From the IMG/VR virus record IMGVR_UViG_3300018954_000006, positions 1-38,751 of that record: a stretch of 38,751 nucleotides of DNA. One strand, 5' to 3'. Source of the stretch: a virus. Below, in pieces: positions 32,252-38,751 of this stretch. Numbering within the stretch: position 1 is the stretch's first letter; every line of letters starts with the position of its first letter. Position numbers and translations under genes: made by a program. The notes beneath the pieces were generated by a model that made no database searches, was not told the DNA's origin, and saw only the letters and a list, made by a program, of their open reading frames with translations.

Positions 32252-33280
32252 ATGGCTAGACAATTAATTGACTTAATTGGGGAAAAGTTTGGCAAACTAA
32301 CGGTTTTGTCTCTTGATAATACCAAACGAAAAAGAAAAGAACGTTTTTGGAACTGCTTGTGTGAATGTGGGAATACTACCGTTGCCACTACAAATCAACT
32401 TCATAGAGGCAAGAGGCATTCATGTGGCTGTCACATCGAAAGAGTTTGTGAAGATCATGGGTTGAGCAGTGCTCCAGAATATCAAATTTGGGCAAGCATG
32501 AAGCACCGATGTCAACATGAGCGAAGTTACATTGAGCGGAATATTACAGTTTGCGAACAATGGAACAATTCTTTTGCTCAATTTATAGTAGATGTTGGCA
32601 AAAGACCTTCTCCTAAATATCAATTAGATAGAATTGATCCAACGAAAAACTACGAACCTAACAACGTCAGATGGTTAGAAGGAAAAGCTAATCAGCGTAA
32701 CAGAACTAATCACAGGCTGATTGAGTTCAATGGAGAAATAAAATGTATTTCGGAGTGGTCAGAGATTACGGGAATAAACCGAATCACAATTCGAGGAAGA
32801 ATAGATCGAGGGTGGACAGTAGAAAAAGCACTAACAACACCTCCCACCACCAAAAGACTTGCAAACCCAGAACGGAGCAATTCTAATAGACGTCTAAGTA
32901 TTCCTGAATACAGCTTGTGGCAAAGCTTAAAAGGCAGATGTAAACACGATTTAAATTACGTCACTAAAGGAATTTCAGTATTTCCTGCATGGGCTGATTC
33001 TTTTGATGTTTTCTATGCTTATCTACAGGAAACTATTGGTAAGCGTCCGTCAAAAGAATTTGAGTTAGACAGAATTGACTCTCTGGGTAATTATGAGCCA
33101 GGCAATATCCGTTGGGTCACTCGCAAAGAAAATATGCGAAACACAACAAACAACAGATTAGTAACGTATCAAGGTAAGACTCAAACGGTGGCTGCTTGGG
33201 CAGAAGATCTAAAAATATCTTATCAGGCAATGCTCAGTCGATTAAATCGTATGTCTGTTGATAAGGCTATGGGAGGATAA
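32252..33280 (+). CDS. Zinc-ribbon protein with tandem HNH-like repeats
   Basis: 342 residues. Residues 1-65 form a zinc-ribbon module (GEKFGKLTVLS, then C35, C37, C39 and a CGC pair at 58-60). Two homologous repeats follow, about 72-190 and 223-342. Each carries PEY..W..(L/M)K.RC...., then (Q/E)LDRID...NYEP.N.RW, a helical N..RNT/NRTN segment and an SEW/AAWAE helix. The LDRID..NYEP.N.RW core resembles a degenerate HNH. AAGGAG precedes the ATG. Inserted between tail gene I and the lysin-like gene on the other strand, typical of a homing gene. Confidence 0.8.
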   Translation: MARQLIDLIGEKFGKLTVLSLDNTKRKRKERFWNCLCECGNTTVATTNQLHRGKRHSCGCHIERVCEDHGLSSAPEYQIWASMKHRCQHERSYIERNITVCEQWNNSFAQFIVDVGKRPSPKYQLDRIDPTKNYEPNNVRWLEGKANQRNRTNHRLIEFNGEIKCISEWSEITGINRITIRGRIDRGWTVEKALTTPPTTKRLANPERSNSNRRLSIPEYSLWQSLKGRCKHDLNYVTKGISVFPAWADSFDVFYAYLQETIGKRPSKEFELDRIDSLGNYEPGNIRWVTRKENMRNTTNNRLVTYQGKTQTVAAWAEDLKISYQAMLSRLNRMSVDKAMGG

Positions 33281-33281
33281 T

Positions 33282-33845
33282 TTAAGCCATAGAGTACGTC
33301 CGAATTCTTCCACTAACAATTAAACCTGAACACAGGTGTACTCCGAAACACAAGGGTTTTGCAGCTCCAACTTTCGTAACAGCAGGCTGAGAGTTGAAGA
33401 TAAGACTATTGGGTACACCTTTATCTTCAGCTTTTGGCTGTTTCCCGCCAACAGCTGAAGATAAAGGTAAACTCCCGCCAGCTAATAATAAACTCGTACT
33501 TGACAATCCAAGAAATCCAGCACCTCCTGAAAATACTCCAATTCCAATTAATGCTACCCCAAGCAAAATTTTTCCTAACCCTCCACCGCTTCCTAAAATA
33601 GTTGGTACTACTGTTATAGTAGCCCCGCCATTCGGTATATCTAGGTGACGCTCTTCAATTTGCCAGTCCCCAATAAATACTTCATAAGCTAAACCGTACC
33701 GTCCCTGCTCAATGATCCACGGTTTAAATTTTGGATATATATTACACAAAGCCCACATCGCCTCATGAACACTGTTTACACATAATTTTATTTCATTGAT
33801 GAATTCGTCACCCAATACGCCCAACAACTTGACTGTAGTCATCAT
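33282..33845 (-). CDS. Phage tail assembly protein I
   Basis: 187 residues. Lambda gpI-like: N-terminal ubiquitin-like part (KLLGVLGDEF, AMWALCNIYPKFKPWI), then YEVFIGDWQI, a glycine-rich hydrophobic stretch (LLGVALIGIGVFSGGAGFLGL) and a C-terminal region ending in LCFGVHLCSGLIVSGRI. Works with K at tail-tip assembly. Lies 14 bases after the K gene. In lambda it precedes J; here the plus-strand HNH-like gene lies next, and no J is seen in the window. Confidence 0.85.
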   Translation of the reverse strand: MMTTVKLLGVLGDEFINEIKLCVNSVHEAMWALCNIYPKFKPWIIEQGRYGLAYEVFIGDWQIEERHLDIPNGGATITVVPTILGSGGGLGKILLGVALIGIGVFSGGAGFLGLSSTSLLLAGGSLPLSSAVGGKQPKAEDKGVPNSLIFNSQPAVTKVGAAKPLCFGVHLCSGLIVSGRIRTYSMA

Positions 33846-33859
33846 AATTAAAACTCTTG

Positions 33860-34759
33860 TTATAAAAACTTTTGATGTCTAAATAGAACGCGAATGTATC
33901 TGCGCCATTTCATTATGTGATCAATTTCCGACACCCTCCCATCAAACACATGCAGCATTCGCTGGTTCTTCTCATCCACGCAAACACCCAGATGATGCAG
34001 GGTCTTGTGCCCCGGTAGCTGCATTAGCAGACAGTCGCCACCTTTGAAACGCAAGGTATCATACAGCTCAACCTGACTGAACCCAACTTTAGGAAACCCC
34101 TCGATGTAGCGCTGCCAGCCAACCATTGTGTACTCATGTGGGCTAGAGATATAAAGACCCAGGTCAATGCCATACATCCCCCACAAAACCACTCTAGCTA
34201 CCTCTAGACAGTCTGAACGGTTCGGTTGATACGGAGTTTTGGTATACTGCTCTGGGTCACTAGGGCGTTCTATGGTCTGCTTTAGAGGATACAAATTGAT
34301 TGAGCAAGGGTCATACATATCCCACTCATCAAACTTTGTATGCCACAGCACATACGGTAGTCGCTGTAGCTTGGCTTGAGTAACATCAGAGGTTACACCA
34401 TTAGCAGGATCGTCTTCGTAAGTCAACATTCCTGGTGCTGAATCGAGACAATGAGTATGCCAGGTTGCCTGAATCCCCCTCTTTTCAAACGCTAACCTTT
34501 GTTGGGCGCTGATGCTCATGCCAGTCTTACGCGACAAACGTCTACGTATGTCTGTTAAATTGGTGGTATCATTCGGCACCTCGATGTCACGTATTTGAAG
34601 TCTTTCAATAGTAACTTTCAGATCTTCTATACTGACTTCATCCAGCACTTGATTGTAATGAATATTGGGACAACAGACGACTGCATCATCATTCAAGATA
34701 AATCCACACGTCTCCTCATCAGGATTTTGCAGAGCGAAAGTTTTAATTTTCTCCTGCAT
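33860..34759 (-). CDS. Phage tail assembly protein K: JAMM/Mov34 plus NlpC/P60 domains
   Basis: 299 residues. N-terminal JAMM-type domain: Glu near 16 (EETCGF), H101-T-H103, then T113 and D116, with Thr instead of the usual Ser. Residues about 165-299 fit NlpC/P60 with Cys 184 (NRSDCLEVARVV) and His 255/256 (TLHHLGVCV). Lambda gpK has the same two-domain layout and is thought to process tail components or peptidoglycan. Upstream, a copy of the start cassette occurs at 34797-34812 on this strand. Confidence 0.9.
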   Translation of the reverse strand: MQEKIKTFALQNPDEETCGFILNDDAVVCCPNIHYNQVLDEVSIEDLKVTIERLQIRDIEVPNDTTNLTDIRRRLSRKTGMSISAQQRLAFEKRGIQATWHTHCLDSAPGMLTYEDDPANGVTSDVTQAKLQRLPYVLWHTKFDEWDMYDPCSINLYPLKQTIERPSDPEQYTKTPYQPNRSDCLEVARVVLWGMYGIDLGLYISSPHEYTMVGWQRYIEGFPKVGFSQVELYDTLRFKGGDCLLMQLPGHKTLHHLGVCVDEKNQRMLHVFDGRVSEIDHIMKWRRYIRVLFRHQKFL

Positions 34760-34868
34760 TTCCTGAGTAATTTAAACTCTTTCTCTCGAAATCCCACGTT
34801 CGCTTTACTCACTGAATAGCTGTGTTTGCCCACAATTCTAACTATTGCAGTGCGACTGGAATTGTGTG

Positions 34869-35165
34869 TTACCACTTATTAGTCCAACAAGGGCGATAGC
34901 GAACGATTGTTGACAGTAGTTCTTTAAGTCCATTGAAACTGTAGATAGGCAATGGATCAGAATAGACACTCAAATTTTTGATAGTAAAAACGGGTGTGTT
35001 CGGGTTTTCTCTTGATATTTCAATAGCTCGCTCTAGCTCATCGAATGTATCTATTGCTAATTCAAGACAGTAAGTCTCTCCGCTGGGAGCAACCATCTCA
35101 AACAATTGTCTGGGTACAAATTCTTCGACGTGTGATAGTGTTAATTGCTTTGCAGGAACTTTCAT
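34869..35165 (-). CDS. Small protein of unknown function
   Basis: 98 residues, mixed alpha/beta: VAPSGETYCLELAIDTFDELERAIEISRENPNTPVFTI. No membrane segment. First minus-strand gene left of the motif array. ATG with CAGGAA downstream context only. Not recognised. Confidence 0.6.
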   Translation of the reverse strand: MKVPAKQLTLSHVEEFVPRQLFEMVAPSGETYCLELAIDTFDELERAIEISRENPNTPVFTIKNLSVYSDPLPIYSFNGLKELLSTIVRYRPCWTNKW

Positions 35166-35669
35166 AATTTTATAGTGTGGTTTTCTAAATTCTAACGAAT
35201 CAGCGCACGGTTTTTATTGTTATTTGAAATTATTGTGTAGCAAATCCGGACACCTAATATCAGAATTCGGACTGTCTGGATTTACACACCAAGATGACAT
35301 AAAACAATACTACGTATACGTAGCTGTCCGATTTACTGTCCGGTTATTAAACCAACTCTATTGACTGTCCGGATTTCATAATTGAGTGTCCGAATTCTTA
35401 AAATGTGATAGACATCCACCAATTTACTGTGGATAGCCATTAGTTTCAGTTATCGGCTCTCAACTTTTCTGACAACTAATGACTGACTACTTACAACTCT
35501 ATTGCAATCTATTCTCAATAACCTTCCCACTAAGTATAAATACCTATCCGAATTTACTGTCCGATTAGGTGTCCGATTTTATCAAGTCAAATTGTCACTG
35601 TCCGAATTTGTTGTCACATAGAAATGTAAATTTGTTAGAATTAAACGTAAAATCACATAGGTCTAAAAG
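35166..35669. repeat. Gene-free array of tGTCCGaattt repeats
   Basis: Copies, most in direct orientation: 35272, 35324, 35336, 35365, 35387, 35546, 35557, 35570 and 35598. Inverted copies lie at about 35244-35257 and 35262-35273. Many are followed by atttactgt (35332, 35422, 35551). Spacings cluster at about 11-22 bases. A perfect 14-base palindrome CTACGTATACGTAG is at 35310-35323. It lies immediately upstream of an HTH-like gene. It resembles an iteron replication origin or a transposase/recombinase binding end. Confidence 0.8.
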
Positions 35670-36056
35670 ATGAATGACACTGCATTAGATTTCACTGGCT
35701 GGTCTAAAGAAGACTTTCGTGGCTTTAGTAGCCGGGACGATTGGGCACTAAAACTTGGTATTAGCGTAAGAACGATTCATAGGTACGAAAGGAAAGTGCT
35801 AGGAAACGCTGAAGACCGACTACCTCAAGCGTTTTATTGGCAAGGTAGGCGAGGAAAGAAAAAATTAGATTTTTACCAAAAAACTATTCTGTGGATAATA
35901 CAAAAACTGACCTTTGGCGAAGCTTATGCTGACCAAGGAATGAGCTATGAGCAGGTACAGAATTGGTTTTCTGAGATAGATCAAAAAACGGGCAAAAGAC
36001 GCATCTTGTCTCTTACCCGACCAGTTGTAAAAGAAATAATTTTTACTGGGCAGTAA
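35670..36056 (+). CDS. HTH protein beside the repeat array
   Basis: 128 residues. Residues about 15-50 look like a helix-turn-helix (DDWALKLGISVRTIHRYERKVLG). Residues about 85-115 are a second helical unit (LTFGEAYADQGMSYEQVQNWFSEID). Position directly after the repeat array makes it the leading candidate for the protein that binds it. No replication-initiator or transposase catalytic motif is visible. It converges with the RHH gene on the other strand, overlapping its end by 14 bases. Confidence 0.65.
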   Translation: MNDTALDFTGWSKEDFRGFSSRDDWALKLGISVRTIHRYERKVLGNAEDRLPQAFYWQGRRGKKKLDFYQKTILWIIQKLTFGEAYADQGMSYEQVQNWFSEIDQKTGKRRILSLTRPVVKEIIFTGQ

Positions 36057-36255
36057 CCATAGAACAGTCTTTGTTGGGTATTTTTTCCCTATTCACTGCT
36101 AACTGCACTCTCATCCTTTCCTCCTCCAACTCCAACGCAGCCTCTATAAATGGCAGCAGAAACTCACTAATACTTTGGTTGCTATGGGCAGCGGCAGTCT
36201 TTACCCGCTTCCTCATGGATTCGTTTACATACAAGGTCAATTTGGGCGCAGTCAT
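36043..36255 (-). CDS. RHH-type (Arc/CopG-like) protein
   Basis: 70 residues from ATG 36255 (GGAGAA upstream). A strand (KLTLYVNESM) followed by helices with SNQSISEFLLPFIEAALELEEER fits an RHH DNA-binding domain. Divergent from the 36409 gene, whose promoter region it may control. Confidence 0.72.
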   Translation of the reverse strand: MTAPKLTLYVNESMRKRVKTAAAHSNQSISEFLLPFIEAALELEEERMRVQLAVNREKIPNKDCSMVTAQ

Positions 36256-36334
36256 AACAAGGTTCTCCTGAGTTGGTACGTTATCGCTCTGTATCAAGTC
36301 ACTAGCATATCATATTGTCGTCAATATATTTTTG

Positions 36335-36363
36335 TTGACTTGTCGGCAAATCTCAGTTATTGT
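36335..36363 (+). promoter_or_regulatory. Promoter of the 36409 cluster
   Basis: TTGACT at 36335-36340, a 17-base spacer and TATTGT at 36358-36363. Flanking tattgtcgtcaatata (36313-36328) may be an operator for the divergent RHH protein. Confidence 0.5.
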
Positions 36364-36408
36364 GTTAGAGTATACGTAGAAACGCAATAGTCCTATCGGA
36401 GAGAGAAC

Positions 36409-37092
36409 ATGACTAGTGAAGAAACCTTACAGTATTTAAGCCAGTACCCCCAAAACCAACTAGAGACTGCTCTTGCTGAACTAGGGTATTCGCTAGATTC
36501 TACGGATCTACCTGAAAACATAGTTGAAAGTATTGAGGCAATACTTGAGTCGGCAAGTGAGGCGGTAGCATCACGACAGCAACAACTGCCCAGTGCTAAA
36601 AGCAGTCCTGCTGAAAGCACAAAAGAAGATGAAGCCATTGTCGTCCAAGAGACGGCTAACATGATGGCTGAAATCCTAGATGTGCGAAACGTTCAAATCA
36701 ACCCCAAGGCTTTATTCGCAGTAGCTCAGTGTGCGATCAACGATGCTAAGGCTCAAGCAGCAGCTTTGGATAAAATTTGCAGACAAACGCTAGCTGCTGA
36801 ACTTCGCAAAGGACAACAACAGCGTACCGATGACTTGCTAGAGGTCATGAAAGCAAATCATCAACTGACCCAAGAAATCTTTTCAGATGCAAATTTGCAG
36901 AAGATGGTTGGTCAGGCAGTTCCAGAATATCAACCAAAAGTTGACTTAGACGTATTTATTCAAGAAGTCAAATTGGATGCCAATAGATCTGCTGACAGAG
37001 AACAGGAACGTGTCCGGGTGGGAAACGAAGTTCGTGCGAGCAAGGTAGATTTCGACTTAGACGGGTTTTTAAACGAGGTATGGGGGCAGTGA
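36409..37092 (+). CDS. Coiled-coil protein of unknown function, first of a membrane-protein cluster
   Basis: 227 residues. Residues 1-45 helical and acidic, 50-80 disordered, 80-165 long helices (ALFAVAQCAINDAKAQAAALDKICR). The C-terminus repeats a VDLDVFIQEV/VDFDLDGFLNEVW short acidic motif (about residues 178-187 and 213-225). GGAGAGAGA precedes the ATG. Overlaps the next gene by 13 bases. Confidence 0.7.
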   Translation: MTSEETLQYLSQYPQNQLETALAELGYSLDSTDLPENIVESIEAILESASEAVASRQQQLPSAKSSPAESTKEDEAIVVQETANMMAEILDVRNVQINPKALFAVAQCAINDAKAQAAALDKICRQTLAAELRKGQQQRTDDLLEVMKANHQLTQEIFSDANLQKMVGQAVPEYQPKVDLDVFIQEVKLDANRSADREQERVRVGNEVRASKVDFDLDGFLNEVWGQ

Positions 37093-37469
37093 GATTACAG
37101 ACATCTAACACAATCGTCATGTTTGCTTCGATTACAGGGGCTTGTGCCCTCTTTGGCGGCATAGTTCAAGTGTCTCAGAATCTAGATTCCAATCGACTAG
37201 AGTCTACCCGGAGCAAATCTCTCACAACAATTGCTCAACATAAGATCGCTGATACCTGCCGCCGCAGCGATGGAGGGCAATTCTTCAAGAATCAAATCAT
37301 TCAACAAGACAGTCAAATTTTGACTCCAACTTCTTGTTATGAGAACGAACTGGGAGAAAGCGCTTATGTTGCTTATGAGGGTGGCAGACTAGTGATAAAA
37401 GATGTTTTCTCTGCCAAAGAGGTCAATTCTAAGATTTCTCAAATAACCCAAAAAGGAGAAAAACAATGA
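37080..37469 (+). CDS. Membrane-anchored small protein
   Basis: 129 residues. One N-terminal membrane segment at residues about 10-30 (NTIVMFASITGACALFGGIV), then a soluble, likely periplasmic domain with two cysteines (DTCRRSDGG, TPTSCYENE) that may form a disulfide. Overlaps both neighbours (13 and 4 bases), so it is translated as part of the operon. Confidence 0.7.
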   Translation: MGAVRLQTSNTIVMFASITGACALFGGIVQVSQNLDSNRLESTRSKSLTTIAQHKIADTCRRSDGGQFFKNQIIQQDSQILTPTSCYENELGESAYVAYEGGRLVIKDVFSAKEVNSKISQITQKGEKQ

Positions 37470-38245
37470 GTAAAGTCAGAGAACCTTGGGATAAGAGAGT
37501 AACAGGGCTAGTTGATAAAATCGGACGAGTCATTCGTTCGATCTGGGATATTCTTTACAAAATCATTCAGCAGACAATTGAAAGCGTCAACTACATTGTC
37601 AGATTGCTGATTAGATTAGTAATCAATCCTAGTGCAACTATCTTCTTCTGCTTAGGGCTATTAGCATTTGTAACGGTAGTGACAAGTGTGCAATGGTGGC
37701 AAATTGGCGTTTGGATCGGAGTGATGACTGGCGTTCCAAGTCTAATGGGCTGGGGCTTAGGTCTAGTGGGAATGATTGCCGGATTGTTTATAAACATTGA
37801 AGAGCTAAGTCCTGAGCTGCATAAGATTGACGAAAGTTTGGCAAAAGCATACGACAAGATGGGGGTAAGATTAGACCACACTCCTGAGCCAGAAAATCTA
37901 AAAGACCGACTAGCGAACTGGTTTAGCTACGACATGGCTCTGGCAAAAAAAGGCAGGTTGGTCTCGTATGTGGCAGAGTCGGCTGTTGTATTAAGTTACA
38001 TCTTCATAACAGGATTAACTTTTCAAGCAATTGTTATCGCACTTATTGCCCTGATCTTTCCTGAAGTAACAGTTAAATATCTGGCATCTAAAACTTCACT
38101 GTTCGGTACGGCTAGTGCTCTAGCCAACCAGATCGAGAGTGAAAGCGGAACTACTAAAAATTTTGGCGGTGCTAGAAGTGGAAAACCTAGCTCTTTTGAA
38201 GCTCCGGGAATGGAGACTCCTAGTGGCAAAAAAGACAGGTTCTGA
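37466..38245 (+). CDS. Polytopic membrane protein of unknown function
   Basis: 259 residues. Hydrophobic segments near residues 55-75 (ATIFFCLGLLAFVTVVTSV), 80-110 (IGVWIGVMTGVPSLMGWGLGLVGMIAGLFI), 165-190 and 190-200 (VLSYIFITGLTFQAIVIALIALIF), with a basic N-terminus and a disordered C-terminus (GGARSGKPSSFEAPGMETPSG). GGAG precedes the ATG. A strong terminator follows at 38267. Confidence 0.72.
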   Translation: MSKVREPWDKRVTGLVDKIGRVIRSIWDILYKIIQQTIESVNYIVRLLIRLVINPSATIFFCLGLLAFVTVVTSVQWWQIGVWIGVMTGVPSLMGWGLGLVGMIAGLFINIEELSPELHKIDESLAKAYDKMGVRLDHTPEPENLKDRLANWFSYDMALAKKGRLVSYVAESAVVLSYIFITGLTFQAIVIALIALIFPEVTVKYLASKTSLFGTASALANQIESESGTTKNFGGARSGKPSSFEAPGMETPSGKKDRF

Positions 38246-38266
38246 TTTGAAGTGGATTGAGTAGTT

Positions 38267-38293
38267 GGGAGGGGCTTTCCTCTCCCTTTTTTT
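38267..38293 (+). terminator. Strong Rho-independent terminator
   Basis: gggagggg and cctctccc arms (one G-U pair, 4-base loop) followed by seven T. Ends the 36409-38245 cluster. Confidence 0.9.
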
Positions 38294-38307
38294 AAGGAGA
38301 GTTGAAA

Positions 38308-38751
38308 ATGGATTTAATACCAGAGAGTGACTTAAATTTACGAAACGTCACTGCCGACCCGATTGGTGAAATCATTCGTTCATCAACAGTAATACGAGAG
38401 ATGAACCTAGGAGTTAGAACCAGACTCATTGCCGAACTGATCGTTAAAATTGACGAATTAGAAGACCAAGGGGAAAAAACCTTTTCTCGCAACATGATGC
38501 TGGGTATCGGCTCTAGTTTTTCAATGGCAGCAGCGATCGCCTCTACTGGCGCTTTAGCTCCTGTTGCAGGCATTTGTCTTTCTGTTAGTGCATTAGGGTC
38601 ATGGGGAGCCTGTATGTATGAGGTCTTTACTGAAAACTTAAAACTTGAACCAATTAGAGACGCATTAAAACGTTTGTCATTAGCCCTCAAATCTGCACCA
38701 ACCGACAAGTGGGCAGCAGTTTGGGCAGTTGTAGGCGACGACATCTTTATC
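38308..38751 (+). CDS. Membrane-associated protein, truncated by the window end
   Basis: 148 codons visible, open to the end. AAGGAG precedes ATG 38308. N-terminal helices (VIREMNLGVRTRLIAELIVKIDELEDQG), then a hydrophobic stretch at about 65-105 (MLGIGSSFSMAAAIASTGALAPVAGICLSVSALGSWGA). Lies 15 bases after a terminator but in the same direction as the membrane cluster. Confidence 0.7.
   Translation, partial: MDLIPESDLNLRNVTADPIGEIIRSSTVIREMNLGVRTRLIAELIVKIDELEDQGEKTFSRNMMLGIGSSFSMAAAIASTGALAPVAGICLSVSALGSWGACMYEVFTENLKLEPIRDALKRLSLALKSAPTDKWAAVWAVVGDDIFI

Noticed and set aside
34693-34875. Minus-strand ORF of 60 residues upstream of the K gene
   Set aside because: Overlaps the K start and has no family features; only its start-cassette-like segment at 34797-34812 is kept as an observation.
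35244-35609. CRISPR array
   Set aside because: Repeat units are only about 11-13 bases, occur in both orientations and have irregular spacing; no cas gene is present.
35166-35669. End of a type V-K CRISPR transposon or other Tn7-like element
   Set aside because: The repeated GTCC motif is reminiscent of such ends, but no tnsB, tnsC, tniQ or cas12k gene is recognised in the window, so it is kept only as one hypothesis.
38292-38744. 150-residue minus-strand ORF at the right edge
   Set aside because: Antisense to the open frame from ATG 38308, which has a strong ribosome site and continues in the direction of the cluster.
1-38751. tRNA or rRNA genes
   Set aside because: None was seen by eye on either strand; a covariance-model scan was not possible.

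Overview
The window looks like part of a cyanobacterial temperate phage or phage-plasmid. Four HIP1 octamers (GCGATCGC at 18296, 23776, 30787 and 38533) and an NblA-like phycobilisome-degradation gene point to a cyanobacterial host. A lambda-type siphophage gene set points to phage: a GpA-family large terminase, tail proteins M, L, K and I, and a candidate holin and lysin. Base composition is about 43-45 % G+C, with one clearly GC-richer patch around 12290-12430. No portal, capsid, tape-measure, tip (J), integrase or polymerase gene is recognisable here, so the window covers only part of the element.

Layout. Nearly all recognisable phage structural genes are on the minus strand: K and I (34759-33282), a Gp49/lysin-like fusion (31238-30006), M and L (28542-27476), terminase (18760-16811), a second M-like protein with small partners (10060-8877), and a 1049-residue M-domain fusion (8791-5642). 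The plus strand between them carries runs of small, tightly packed accessory genes, mostly unknown (3133-4774, 12861-14360, 15197-16814, 20022-23836, 28658-29652). Recognisable accessory genes are TerD-like, SLOG/DprA-like, RusA resolvase (minus strand), Nudix, a GIY-YIG-like protein, a lipoprotein, and five HNH-type proteins.

Regulation. Two regulators share one C-terminal domain but have different N-terminal DNA-binding domains (KilA-N at 718-1452, HTH at 14334-15116). Four ribbon-helix-helix (RHH) proteins form a family. Two of them sit behind near-identical consensus promoters and leaders, and a stand-alone copy of their C-terminal domain lies at 23633-23836. There is also an orphan LuxR-type HTH and two other RHH-like proteins. 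A short start-site cassette (GAG-rich leader, then AAC, then RTG-G) recurs upstream of at least five small genes.

Non-coding structure. A 94-bp near-perfect inverted repeat (31-124 and 26671-26764) brackets 26.5 kb. A motif with core atttactgt/acagtaaat recurs in this repeat, in a hairpin at 12710-12752, and in a 500-bp intergenic array at 35244-35609 with ten or more copies of a tGTCCGaattt unit. That array looks like an iteron or transposase/initiator binding region. A decayed copy of part of the 11521-12702 gene lies at about 26820-27150 next to the repeat. The right end (36409-38751) is a co-directional cluster of a coiled-coil protein and membrane proteins of unknown function. The array at 35.2-35.6 kb with its HTH gene, the inverted repeat, and this right-end cluster are the best candidates for something not previously described.
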